Source: JANXVR01 sp034667405
Lineage (GTDB): Bacteria > Actinomycetota > UBA4738 > HRBIN12
Length of the DNA stretch: 64,000 nt
Direction: 5' to 3'
Assembly: GCA_034667405.1 (NCBI GenBank)
Contig: JAXDJX010000031.1
Coordinates: 73,388 to 137,387 of the forward strand
The translations under genes were made by a program, and so were the position numbers. The notes under the pieces were generated by a model, which saw only the letters and a program-made list of their open reading frames with translations, was not told the origin of the DNA and did not search any database. Below are positions 53,313 through 61,314 of the stretch, one piece after another (position 1 is the stretch's first letter; every line of letters starts with the position of its first letter).

Positions 53313-54217
53313 GATCGCACCACCTCCCGGAAGAGTTCGGCCAAGGTGGGATGCACGGGGGCGAACATCAGGACCTGTCCTGCTCGGCGGGCGATATCGA
53401 GCAGCCGCTGATCGTCCGCATCGGCGGCCAGCTCGAACACACCGCTCTCATGAGGGAGCTGCTCAACCAGCTCGACGCCGGGGACCACATCCCACCACCC
53501 CTCTGGCGCCCCCGTGATCTCGATGCGGATGAGACGCCGCGATCGTGAGTCCCGAAGCTCCTTGATGGAGCCCTCCGCAACGATCGAGCCATGGTCGATG
53601 AGCACCACGGCGTCGCAGAGCCGCTCGACCAGGTCGAGTTGGTGACTCGAGAAGACCACGGGCACCCCCCGCCGATCCGCCGGGGAGCGCAGGATCGCAG
53701 AGAGCGCGTCCACGCCGACGGGGTCCAACCCGCTGAACGGTTCGTCGAGGATCAAGACATCGGGTTCGTGGACGAGCGCCGCCGCGAGCTGGACACGCTG
53801 CTGGTTCCCCAATGAAAGCTTCTCCAAGCGGTCCTTCGCACGAACCTGCACGCCCATGAGCTCCACGGTCTCGGCCGCGCGCCGCCGAGCATCGACAGCG
53901 GTGAGCCCGTGGAGGCGCGCAAGATAGACGAGCTGTTCCAGCACCCGCATCTTCGGGTAGAGGCCGCGTTCCTCGGGCATGTAGCCGAACCGACGCCGCA
54001 TCGTGGCGTCCACCCGCCGGCCGCGCCATCGAACCTCACCGGCATCGGGCTCCAACACGCCGAGCGCGATCCGCATCGTCGTGGTCTTGCCCGCCCCGTT
54101 GGGACCCACGAACCCGACGATGGCACCCGCAGGCACGTCGAACGACACGCCGTCCAGCGCTACCAGATCGCCGAACCGTCGGGACAGTCCGATCAGCTCA
54201 AGCGCGTCTTCCGCCAT
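53309..54217 (-). CDS. ABC transporter ATP-binding protein (NatA-like)
   Basis: A 302-residue ATPase: Walker A GPNGAGKTT (from about residue 38), the signature loop LSLGNQQR (a variant of LSGGQ), Walker B VLILDEPFSGLD and the H-loop SSHQL. A C-terminal extension of about 85 residues is typical of NatA/DrrA types. First gene of the ATPase-permease-methyltransferase operon. ATG 54217 has TATCCT seven bases upstream and no Shine-Dalgarno sequence (leaderless). Confidence 0.93.
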   Translation of the reverse strand: MAEDALELIGLSRRFGDLVALDGVSFDVPAGAIVGFVGPNGAGKTTTMRIALGVLEPDAGEVRWRGRRVDATMRRRFGYMPEERGLYPKMRVLEQLVYLARLHGLTAVDARRRAAETVELMGVQVRAKDRLEKLSLGNQQRVQLAAALVHEPDVLILDEPFSGLDPVGVDALSAILRSPADRRGVPVVFSSHQLDLVERLCDAVVLIDHGSIVAEGSIKELRDSRSRRLIRIEITGAPEGWWDVVPGVELVEQLPHESGVFELAADADDQRLLDIARRAGQVLMFAPVHPTLAELFREVVRS

Positions 54218-54224
54218 GGCGCTG

Positions 54225-54230
54225 AGGATA
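54225..54230 (-). promoter_or_regulatory. Candidate -10 box TATCCT of ABC operon
   Basis: Ends seven bases before ATG 54217. Confidence 0.5.
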
Positions 54231-54397
54231 CTCGGGGGCTTGGCGCGCCTTCCCCGGAGCGGTGGCAACGCCGAAATGATGTCGTAGGTTGCCTAGGTTC
54301 TTCGTCTTTCTCGGAATCCTGGCACTGTAGGCGGTGTTGGGACAGTTGTTCATCGGCTGGCCGCCGACTGAGTTGCCGTAGCTGGAAGGAGCAGGGA

Positions 54398-55966
54398 TTG
54401 TTCGGATTCGAAGGTGAGAATGCCCGCGAGAAGGGCATCGTGCTGCTCACGATGTGCTTCGCCCTGGCGATGGCGATGCTCGACAACACCGTGGTCAACG
54501 TGGCGCTTCCAACGATCGAGAAGAACCTCCACGCAAGTTTCGCCGGCCTCCAGTGGGTCGTGGATGGCTACGTGATCATGTTCGCCTCCCTGCTCCTCAC
54601 CGGTGGGACGCTCGGGGATCGGTTCGGCCGGAAGAAGACCTTCTTGGCCGGGCTCACGTTATTCACCATCGCGTCCCTGCTGTGCGGTCTCTCCGCGAGC
54701 ACCGGTCAACTCGTCGCCTGCCGTGCACTCCAGGGCATCGGTGGAGCCCTCATGATCCCCGGCACGCTCTCGATCATCACCGTCACCTTCCCGCCTCACG
54801 AGCGGGCCAAGGCGCTCGGGATCTGGGCAGGCGTCTCCGGTATCGCGCTCGCGCTCGGCCCGACGCTCGGGGGCTACATGGTCCAGCACCTGGGCTGGGA
54901 GTCCGTGTTCTTCCTCAACGTGCCGATCGGTATCGCGGCCTACATCGTCGCCAGGTCCACCGTGACCGAGTCCCGCTCCGACGAGGCACGGCGGGTGGAC
55001 GTGATGGGCTTGATCTTGGGCACCTCGGCCCTGGTCAGTGTCACCTACGGCCTTATCGAAGCGAACGCGAAGGGATGGACCAACCCCGTCATCCTCTGTT
55101 CCCTGGTGGCGTTCGTCGTCCTCATCACCGCGTTCCTGCTCTGGGAGATGAGGACCGACCACGCGATGATGCCGCTTCGGTTCTTCCGGATCCCGTCGTT
55201 CTCCGCCGGCAACTACGTGGCCTTCAGCGTGTCGCTCGGGATGTTCGCGACGTTCTTCTACCTGACGCTCTACATGCAGAACATCCACGGGTACTCACCG
55301 ACCACGGCCGGTGCCGGGTTCCTCCCGATGACCCTCATGATCATCGTCACCGCCCCGAACGCCGGCAAATACGCCTCCAAGCACGGCTCCCGCGTCCCGA
55401 TGACGTACGGCCTCACGCTCGCCGGCACCGGGCTCCTCTTGCTCGGACTGTTCCTGAAGGTCGACTCTTCCTATCTGTTCCTCGCCCCGTTGTTCTTGAT
55501 CATGGGCCACGGCATGGGCGCCACGATGGCTCCGATGACTGCCGCGGTCATGAATTCGGTCGGTCCCCAGCGGGCAGGACTCGGGTCGGCGATGACGAAC
55601 ACCAGCCGGGAAGTCGGCGGTGTCCTCGGTATCGCCCTCCTGGGCGCCATCCTGGCGGCGAAGGTCGGATCAACCCTGGTGCCAGCGCTCGCCCACATCG
55701 GCGTGACCGGTCAGACGGCGATCGATATCTCCAATGCCGCCAAACAGGGAGGGATCGCCCTCAAGGGACTCAGCGCGACACAGCAGGTGCAGGTCGTCGC
55801 CGCCTATAAGCAATCGTTCATGGACGGGTTCCGGCCGGCGATGGTGTTCGGCGCCGGGGCCATGCTAGTCGCAGCCGTCATCGCGAACCGGTTCATCCCG
55901 GGCCGCGAGACCGTGCGAGAGGCCGAGGCCGCCGCCCACCAGGGCGAGCCTGTTCCCGCCCACTGA
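54398..55966 (+). CDS. MFS drug efflux transporter, DHA2 (EmrB/QacA) family
   Basis: A 522-residue transporter with about 14 helices. Marks are LDNTVVNVALPTI in helix 1 (motif D1 of DHA2), WVVDGYVIMFASLLLTGG, GDRFGRKKTF (motif A), ALGIWAGVSGIALALGPTLGG (motif C) and SWR-like regions later. It starts with TTG 54398, six bases after a strong AAGGAG; the frame is open far upstream, but that DNA is antisense to the ABC gene. Exports drugs or lipids with proton exchange. A candidate GGAAT-N18-GTT promoter lies about 60 bases upstream (54313-54338). Confidence 0.92.
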   Translation: MFGFEGENAREKGIVLLTMCFALAMAMLDNTVVNVALPTIEKNLHASFAGLQWVVDGYVIMFASLLLTGGTLGDRFGRKKTFLAGLTLFTIASLLCGLSASTGQLVACRALQGIGGALMIPGTLSIITVTFPPHERAKALGIWAGVSGIALALGPTLGGYMVQHLGWESVFFLNVPIGIAAYIVARSTVTESRSDEARRVDVMGLILGTSALVSVTYGLIEANAKGWTNPVILCSLVAFVVLITAFLLWEMRTDHAMMPLRFFRIPSFSAGNYVAFSVSLGMFATFFYLTLYMQNIHGYSPTTAGAGFLPMTLMIIVTAPNAGKYASKHGSRVPMTYGLTLAGTGLLLLGLFLKVDSSYLFLAPLFLIMGHGMGATMAPMTAAVMNSVGPQRAGLGSAMTNTSREVGGVLGIALLGAILAAKVGSTLVPALAHIGVTGQTAIDISNAAKQGGIALKGLSATQQVQVVAAYKQSFMDGFRPAMVFGAGAMLVAAVIANRFIPGRETVREAEAAAHQGEPVPAH

Positions 55967-55988
55967 CACCCTCGTCGTTCTGCTGAGA

Positions 55989-56005
55989 CTGACCGAGCCG
56001 GTCAG
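55989..56005. terminator. Short hairpin between convergent genes
   Basis: CTGACCG-AGC-CGGTCAG, 7-bp stem with a 3-base loop, in the 35-base gap between the MFS gene and the BNR-protein gene (overlapping the latter's stop). Possible bidirectional terminator. Confidence 0.4.
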
Positions 56006-57417
56006 GTGAGACTGACGCTCGCCGTATAGATGTCGAAGGACTTCAGCTTCCCATCCGGGTTGTTGCCCGTTGAGTTCGAGTTGTCTGCCCATGCTGGGTG
56101 CGCGACGCCGTCCAGGAACGCCAGCCCGGTGTAATCGCCGAAATCGATCCCGTTCGCGGCATCGGCCGCATTGGACACGCCCTTGCTCACCCTGAACGCT
56201 GGCGTGAACGGTCCGCTGCCGTCGCTCACGGTCATGTAGTAGGTCGCGTCGGTGTTCTTGATGCCGTCCGTGTCGCCGAAATGATGGTTGCCGTCGTCCC
56301 TCTGGCAATCGTGCCAACCAACGGCGATCAACCCGCTCGACTGATCGAGCGCGATCCGTGGAAGGAACTGCGCCCCCGTCCGAACGGAGTTCACCCGGAC
56401 GCGATCGGTCCAGGTGTTGCCGGCGTTGTCGCTGGTTCGCATGAAGATGTCCGTCTGGCTGCTGGTTGGATTCGGCGAGTCCGTGTAGATGAGGTACAGC
56501 CGCCCGTCGTTCACTCCCCCACTGCGATCCCAGGCCAGCCCCGTCTCGGCATCGATGGTTCGCGACCGTTGCGGCCTGATGGGTTCGAACTGCTGCACGT
56601 TGGTCCTGTCGACCACCGAGGCAGGTCCGAACGGGAGCGCACCGAGGCCGTCGGGATCGACGTTCGTCTTGATCTGCGCGATCGTCGGAGACCCATGATC
56701 CTTCGTGCAGACCTGCATGACTTCTCCCGTGGCACTCACGGCGACGTCACCGAAGCTGCATCCCTCGGTATTAGGGATGTTTTGGGTGTCACCGAACGCC
56801 GAGACCGAACCCAGTCCCGAGACCGCTGCGCCGACGGCCTGCATGCTTCCCTTGTTGTTCCACACCATCCACACGGCGCCGGGTCCCGTGGTGACCGTCG
56901 GTTGATCCACCGACGAACCCCGGTCATCGGGATCCTCCGACCTCGTGGGCAGACCCTGCGTGACGGCCGCGCCGGGGGGCGGCGTGGGTTGGTAGGGCGT
57001 GATCTGCGTCCAGTTGTCGCCGCCGTCGGAGGATCGGGCCGCGCGGATGATGGAGAAGTCGGTGGCGTCCAGCCAGGTCAAGAAGAGGTTCCCGAACTCG
57101 TCCCAGGACATGGAAGGGTCGCAACACGCCTGGCCGTACGAGTGGGCGGGATAGGTGCCGTTGGCGAAGGGCCGCCGCTTGAACGTTGCGCCCCCGTTGT
57201 GACTCACCCCCAGCATGAGGCCGTAGTTGTGCTCGAGGTTCGAGACGACCACGACGTTCTGAGGATCCGTTGGATCAACCGCGATGGCAGCCTCGCTCTG
57301 GTTGTTCTTCAAACGGCTGACGTTCACGTTCGTCGGCACGGAAGCTTCGGCCGGGACCGATGGAATCAGCAGAGCGGTGAGTGACACCAACAGCGCAACG
57401 GAGCCTGAACGACGCAC
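56002..57417 (-). CDS. Exported BNR/sialidase-like beta-propeller protein
   Basis: A 471-residue secreted protein. A signal peptide (residues 1-25, VALLVSLTALLIPSVPAEAS) is followed by a propeller with Asp-boxes SHNGGATF, SSDGGDNW and TSDNAGNTW. Cys pairs (QACCDPSMSW, CSFGD, MQVCTKD, HDCQRDDG) suggest disulphides. Fold like sialidases, but the three active-site Arg of true sialidases cannot be recognised, so binding or another hydrolase role is equally likely. The GTG start follows AAGGAGGG; a -10 TACCAT lies upstream in the 73-base gap. Confidence 0.82.
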   Translation of the reverse strand: MRRSGSVALLVSLTALLIPSVPAEASVPTNVNVSRLKNNQSEAAIAVDPTDPQNVVVVSNLEHNYGLMLGVSHNGGATFKRRPFANGTYPAHSYGQACCDPSMSWDEFGNLFLTWLDATDFSIIRAARSSDGGDNWTQITPYQPTPPPGAAVTQGLPTRSEDPDDRGSSVDQPTVTTGPGAVWMVWNNKGSMQAVGAAVSGLGSVSAFGDTQNIPNTEGCSFGDVAVSATGEVMQVCTKDHGSPTIAQIKTNVDPDGLGALPFGPASVVDRTNVQQFEPIRPQRSRTIDAETGLAWDRSGGVNDGRLYLIYTDSPNPTSSQTDIFMRTSDNAGNTWTDRVRVNSVRTGAQFLPRIALDQSSGLIAVGWHDCQRDDGNHHFGDTDGIKNTDATYYMTVSDGSGPFTPAFRVSKGVSNAADAANGIDFGDYTGLAFLDGVAHPAWADNSNSTGNNPDGKLKSFDIYTASVSLT

Positions 57418-57490
57418 GAGACCCTCCTTGGCTATGTTTCGAGCGATGGTACCGGGTGCAGGAGAAAGGAACCGCGCAGGGGGTCGCCGG

Positions 57491-58783
57491 TCACGCCACA
57501 GCGTGGCGGGCGTCGTAGCGATCGAACCTAGGATTGAGCAGGTGGATCAGCCCCACCCCCAGGATGCACAGCACTCCTCCCGACACCACCGAGAACGGCA
57601 CGCTGCTGAGCGACGCCACGACCCCGGATTCGACGCTGCCGATGGCTGGGCCGGTGGCCCACACCGCCATCCCGATCCCGTCCAGCCGTCCTCGATAGCG
57701 ATCCTCCACGGCCGTTTGCAGGATCGTCGTTCGGAAGATGCCGCTCACCATGTCTCCGAGTCCCGCGATCGTCAACATGAGCAGCGACAACCACAACCAC
57801 GGTGAGAACCCGAAGACAACGATCGCTCCACCCCACACCAGCACCGACAGCATGATCGCTCTCCCCTGACGTCGAACGTGCCGCGCCTGGCCGGAGAACG
57901 CGGTGGCAAGGAAGGCTCCGGCGGCCGGAGCCGCGTACAGCAGACCCAGGACCGACGGTCCGTGCCCGAGGCGAGCTGCGATCGCGGGAAAGAGCGCCAC
58001 GGGGAAGCCGAAGACCATCGCGTTCAGATCGAGTGCGAACACCGATTGGATCGAATGTTTGCCCTTCAGGAATCGGAACCCATCGACGATCGCCTCGAGG
58101 TTCAAGCGCGGCGCATCGACCGTCGGTGGAGAGGGTGACATGCGGAATACCGCGACCACGACCACGACGAACGTCCCGGCATCCACCAAGAAGGCTCCCG
58201 CGGGATGGATCAACGCGATAAGCACGCCGGCGAGCGCCGGTCCGGCCATCGAGGCCAGGGTGCCGAAACCTGCCTCCAACGCGTTGGAGGATGGGAGCAG
58301 CTCCGCGGGGAGGAGCCGCGCCGGCCACGTCGAGACCGCCGGTCGGTTGAAGGTGTACATCCCTGCGGAAAGCGTTGCGAAGACGTAGAGCGGCCACAAA
58401 CGCGGGACGGGCTGAAGGGCGTTCACCGCCATGAGGATCGACATCAGGGTCAGCAGGACATGCGTGATGATGACCATCCGTCGGCGTTCGACGGCGTCGG
58501 CGACGGCGCCACCGACGATCGGGAACACGAACACGGGGATCAGCTCGCAGAGACCCAAGAGTCCGACCGCCAGGTTGGAATGGGTGAGTGTCCAGATCTG
58601 GAACGGGACGACGACGATGATGATCTCGTCGCCGAAGTCGGAGACGGACTTGCCGGTGAAGAGCCGCCGGAAGTCTCTCGAGGTGCGCAAAGGAGTCAGG
58701 TCGACCAGGTGGGCCCGCACTCGCGCAAGGCCCCCTTTCGGAGCCGATCCCTCCGGCGGTTCAGCGGGCGGATCATCCACCAC
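57491..58783 (-). CDS. MFS transporter (enterobactin-exporter-like)
   Basis: A 430-residue transporter with about 12 helices, similar to the EntS/MFS_3 group: LFTGKSVSDFGDEIIIVVVPFQIW in the first helix, GGAVADAVERRRMVI (motif A), ALEAGFGTLASMAGPALAGVL, and DRYRGRLDGIGMAVWATGPAIG in the C-terminal half. GTG 58783 is the likely start, with a poor ribosome site; GTG near 58720 is an alternative. It follows the Fpg-like gene by eight bases in one operon. Substrate unknown. Confidence 0.87.
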   Translation of the reverse strand: MVDDPPAEPPEGSAPKGGLARVRAHLVDLTPLRTSRDFRRLFTGKSVSDFGDEIIIVVVPFQIWTLTHSNLAVGLLGLCELIPVFVFPIVGGAVADAVERRRMVIITHVLLTLMSILMAVNALQPVPRLWPLYVFATLSAGMYTFNRPAVSTWPARLLPAELLPSSNALEAGFGTLASMAGPALAGVLIALIHPAGAFLVDAGTFVVVVVAVFRMSPSPPTVDAPRLNLEAIVDGFRFLKGKHSIQSVFALDLNAMVFGFPVALFPAIAARLGHGPSVLGLLYAAPAAGAFLATAFSGQARHVRRQGRAIMLSVLVWGGAIVVFGFSPWLWLSLLMLTIAGLGDMVSGIFRTTILQTAVEDRYRGRLDGIGMAVWATGPAIGSVESGVVASLSSVPFSVVSGGVLCILGVGLIHLLNPRFDRYDARHAVA

Positions 58784-58791
58784 GAAGGACG

Positions 58792-59628
58792 CTACCTGAC
58801 TAGGCGCGAGAGTCGGCGGTCGGCGAGAACCTTTCCGCCGGTCTGGCACGTGGGACAGTACGTGACCTCGTGTGATTCGTAGCTCACGCGGCGGAGATCT
58901 TCGCCGCAGACGGGGCATGGTTCACCGTAGCGGCCGTGCACGGTGAAATGATCCCCGAGTTTCGTGGGGAGTCCGCCGGAGCGACGGCGCTCCACATCAA
59001 GCGCGTCGGTCAGGACGGCGGTTACGGCGTCGACCAGCCGGGTTCGTTCGGCCGGAGGGAGTTTGGCGAGAGCCGCGTAGGGGCTCAGGCGGCTCTCATG
59101 CAGGATGTCGTCGCTATAGCCACGACCCACCCCGGCGACCTTTCGTTGGTCGCGCAGGATCGTGTGTACCCGTCGCGCGTCATCCGCCGCCCGGAGCCAT
59201 CCGGCGAACTCAGCAGACAGGGCGTCGGGCCCGAGCTTCTGGAGCGGACCGTCGTCCCCCGGGGCCAGACACCACCATCCCGCCTTGCGCTCCCGGCCGA
59301 ACTCCTTAACCAACACCGAAGGGCGGTCCTCGCATCGGATGCGGAGCACCGCTCCGCGTGGCTTCGTCATCTTGGGTGGCGACTCGATATCGACGCGGCC
59401 ACCTTGTGACAGATGCACGAGCAGCCGATATCCCCCATCGAGTTCGACGACCACGAACTTCCCTCGTCTGCCCACGTGGGTGATCGATCGGCCGATCAAC
59501 TCGGTGGGTCGAGGGGCGTATGTCTTCAGAGACGAGAACTGCAGCGCGTCCAAGGCTGCGAGCTGTGCCCCCATCAGGACGGAATCGAGTCGTTCGGCCA
59601 GCGCCTGCATCTCGGGAAGCTCTGGCAT
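58792..59628 (-). CDS. Fpg/Nei-family DNA glycosylase
   Basis: A 278-residue enzyme beginning MPELPE, with the catalytic N-terminal Pro and Glu, Lys in RRGKFVVVEL, an H2TH region and a C-terminal zinc finger CPVC...CPTC. The H2TH loop reads KVAGVGRGYSDDIL instead of the usual GIGNxYxxExL, so the Asn that contacts the DNA backbone is missing. This resembles the divergent actinobacterial Fpg2/Nei2 group. It removes oxidised bases, or may have another role. It is the second gene of a PLP decarboxylase-Fpg-MFS operon. Confidence 0.9.
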   Translation of the reverse strand: MPELPEMQALAERLDSVLMGAQLAALDALQFSSLKTYAPRPTELIGRSITHVGRRGKFVVVELDGGYRLLVHLSQGGRVDIESPPKMTKPRGAVLRIRCEDRPSVLVKEFGRERKAGWWCLAPGDDGPLQKLGPDALSAEFAGWLRAADDARRVHTILRDQRKVAGVGRGYSDDILHESRLSPYAALAKLPPAERTRLVDAVTAVLTDALDVERRRSGGLPTKLGDHFTVHGRYGEPCPVCGEDLRRVSYESHEVTYCPTCQTGGKVLADRRLSRLVR

Positions 59629-59632
59629 AGGA

Positions 59633-61030
59633 CTACCCTGCGGCCACCTCGGCCGCGGCTTTCCGGACGATCTCGATGCACTCGTCGATGCGATCGGCGT
59701 GGGTTCGGTGGCTGACGATGCACGCCCGGATCAGGTACCGGTTTTGCACGAGCGTCGAGGACAGGAAGACGCGCTTCGAGTCGTTGATCGTCCGGAGCAG
59801 GCGGACGTTCGCCGCCTGATCTGCACCTGCCAGCCTGAACGCCACCACCGTGAGTTGCGGATCCCACGGAAGTTCCAAGAGCGGTTCTTGGGCCAACCCT
59901 TCGTGTAGCCGAAGCGTGAGGTCGAGCTTCTCGTCGAGCGCCTCCCGGAATGCCCCCACCCCGTGGAGCACCAGCGGCATCCATACGCGCAGCCCCCGCC
60001 AATCCCGGGAAAGCTCCGGCGAATACTCCGAGTAGTTCGGCAGTTCCCCTTCGGGTGCGAGGTCTTGGAGGTAGGCGGCGCCTTCGAAATGGGCATCGCG
60101 GAGCGCCGCGCCGTCGCGAACCACCAGCGCCCCGGTCCCGTACGGGAGGAACAGTCCTTTGTGCGGATCGAGGGTGATGGAGTCCGCCCTGGTCACCCCG
60201 TCGAAGCGTTCTCGCCCCCGCTCGGTGAGCTGGAAGAAGCCACCGTAGGCGCCGTCCACGTGGAGCCAGAGTCCCTGCTCCGCGGCGATGTCGGCGACGG
60301 TATCGATGGGATCGACGGCGCCGGTGTTCGTGGTGCCGGCCGATGCGACCACCAGGAAGGGCCGAAGCCCCGCTCGGCGATCTTCGTCGATGAGTTGCGC
60401 GAGCGCGTCGGGATCCATCCGCAACTCAGCGTCGGTCGGAACGATCCTGAGGTTTCGTTCGCCGAAGCCCGCGAGGGAAGCAGCCTTGGTCACGCTCGCG
60501 TGCGTCTGCGCGCTCACGTAGTAGGTCCCGTCCAGGAAGTCGGGCCCGAGCTTGGTGTGGCGCGCGGTCACCACCGCCGAGAAGTTCGCCATCGACCCGC
60601 CTGAGGTGAGGATGCCCTGCGAGCCCGCGGGGAGATCGAAGAGGTCGCACAACCACCGCGTGACGTTCTCTTCGAGCTGCACAACCGCCGGGCTCGGTCC
60701 CCACAGACCGGCGTAGCGATTCACGCCCTGGGCGATGAATTCGGCGAGGGCGGCGCTGAACAAGCCGCCGCCGGGGATGTAGGCCAGATATCCCGGCCCG
60801 GAGTACTCGAGCGTGCGTGCCACCGCATCCTGCACCTCGGTGAACAGCTGGTCGAACGATCGTCCGTCTTCTTCCGGAGCGCCGCGGAGACGCCGAGCGA
60901 GGTCGAGCGCTCCCTCGGTGGCCTCTGCGGGCGCCTCATCCAGCCCGCGGATGAAATCGATGAGGTAGGTGAGGGTCGCCTCACCCATCTCCCGCATCTG
61001 GGACGTCGATGGGTCAAGGGGCAAGCGCAT
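59633..61030 (-). CDS. Group II PLP-dependent decarboxylase (aromatic amino acid type)
   Basis: A 465-residue PLP enzyme of the AADC/glutamate-decarboxylase group. Blocks: GILTSGGSMANFSAVVTARH, HASVTKAASLAGFG, WLHVDGAYGGFF and SITLDPHKGLFLPYGTG with the PLP lysine. It decarboxylates an aromatic or related amino acid; substrate not certain. ATG 61030 is preferred over 61039 because TACGAT (complement of 61038-61043) ends seven bases before it. First gene of an operon with the Fpg-like and MFS genes. Confidence 0.9.
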   Translation of the reverse strand: MRLPLDPSTSQMREMGEATLTYLIDFIRGLDEAPAEATEGALDLARRLRGAPEEDGRSFDQLFTEVQDAVARTLEYSGPGYLAYIPGGGLFSAALAEFIAQGVNRYAGLWGPSPAVVQLEENVTRWLCDLFDLPAGSQGILTSGGSMANFSAVVTARHTKLGPDFLDGTYYVSAQTHASVTKAASLAGFGERNLRIVPTDAELRMDPDALAQLIDEDRRAGLRPFLVVASAGTTNTGAVDPIDTVADIAAEQGLWLHVDGAYGGFFQLTERGRERFDGVTRADSITLDPHKGLFLPYGTGALVVRDGAALRDAHFEGAAYLQDLAPEGELPNYSEYSPELSRDWRGLRVWMPLVLHGVGAFREALDEKLDLTLRLHEGLAQEPLLELPWDPQLTVVAFRLAGADQAANVRLLRTINDSKRVFLSSTLVQNRYLIRACIVSHRTHADRIDECIEIVRKAAAEVAAG

Positions 61031-61037
61031 GGCCTTC

Positions 61038-61043
61038 ATCGTA
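61038..61043 (-). promoter_or_regulatory. Candidate -10 box TACGAT
   Basis: Ends seven bases before ATG 61030, so the operon mRNA should begin at or just before that ATG. Confidence 0.5.
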
Positions 61044-61080
61044 GCCGGGCTCTCTCGCAACGGTCGCGATCCGGCAGGAC

Positions 61081-61287
61081 TCAGGAACGTGCGGGGTCCA
61101 CCGAATCCAGCAAGCGTCGCGAGACCTCCGTCACGTCCGACACGGCCGTTCGGAAGGCGTCTTCGTTCTTCTTCGAAGGCTCTCGATACCCACTGACCTT
61201 CCGGATGAACTGCAGTGCGGCTGCCTGGATCTCGTCATCGGTGGCCGGCGCCTCGCCACCCCGGAGCGTCTTGATGCTTCTGCACAT
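61081..61287 (-). CDS. DUF2277 family protein
   Basis: A 68-residue protein: MCRSIKTLRGGEAPATDDEI, then AALQFIRKVSGYREPSKKNE and RRLLDSVDP. This is the full DUF2277 pattern (MCRNIxxL...P...EAF...V...T..LLxxL). Function unknown; very common as a single small gene. ATG 61287 has TAGGGT seven bases upstream (leaderless). Confidence 0.93.
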   Translation of the reverse strand: MCRSIKTLRGGEAPATDDEIQAAALQFIRKVSGYREPSKKNEDAFRTAVSDVTEVSRRLLDSVDPARS

Positions 61288-61294
61288 GGCCGGC

Positions 61295-61300
61295 ACCCTA
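61295..61300 (-). promoter_or_regulatory. Candidate -10 box TAGGGT of DUF2277 gene
   Basis: Ends seven bases before ATG 61287. Confidence 0.5.
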
Positions 61301-61314
61301 TCGCGCCGAGCCCG

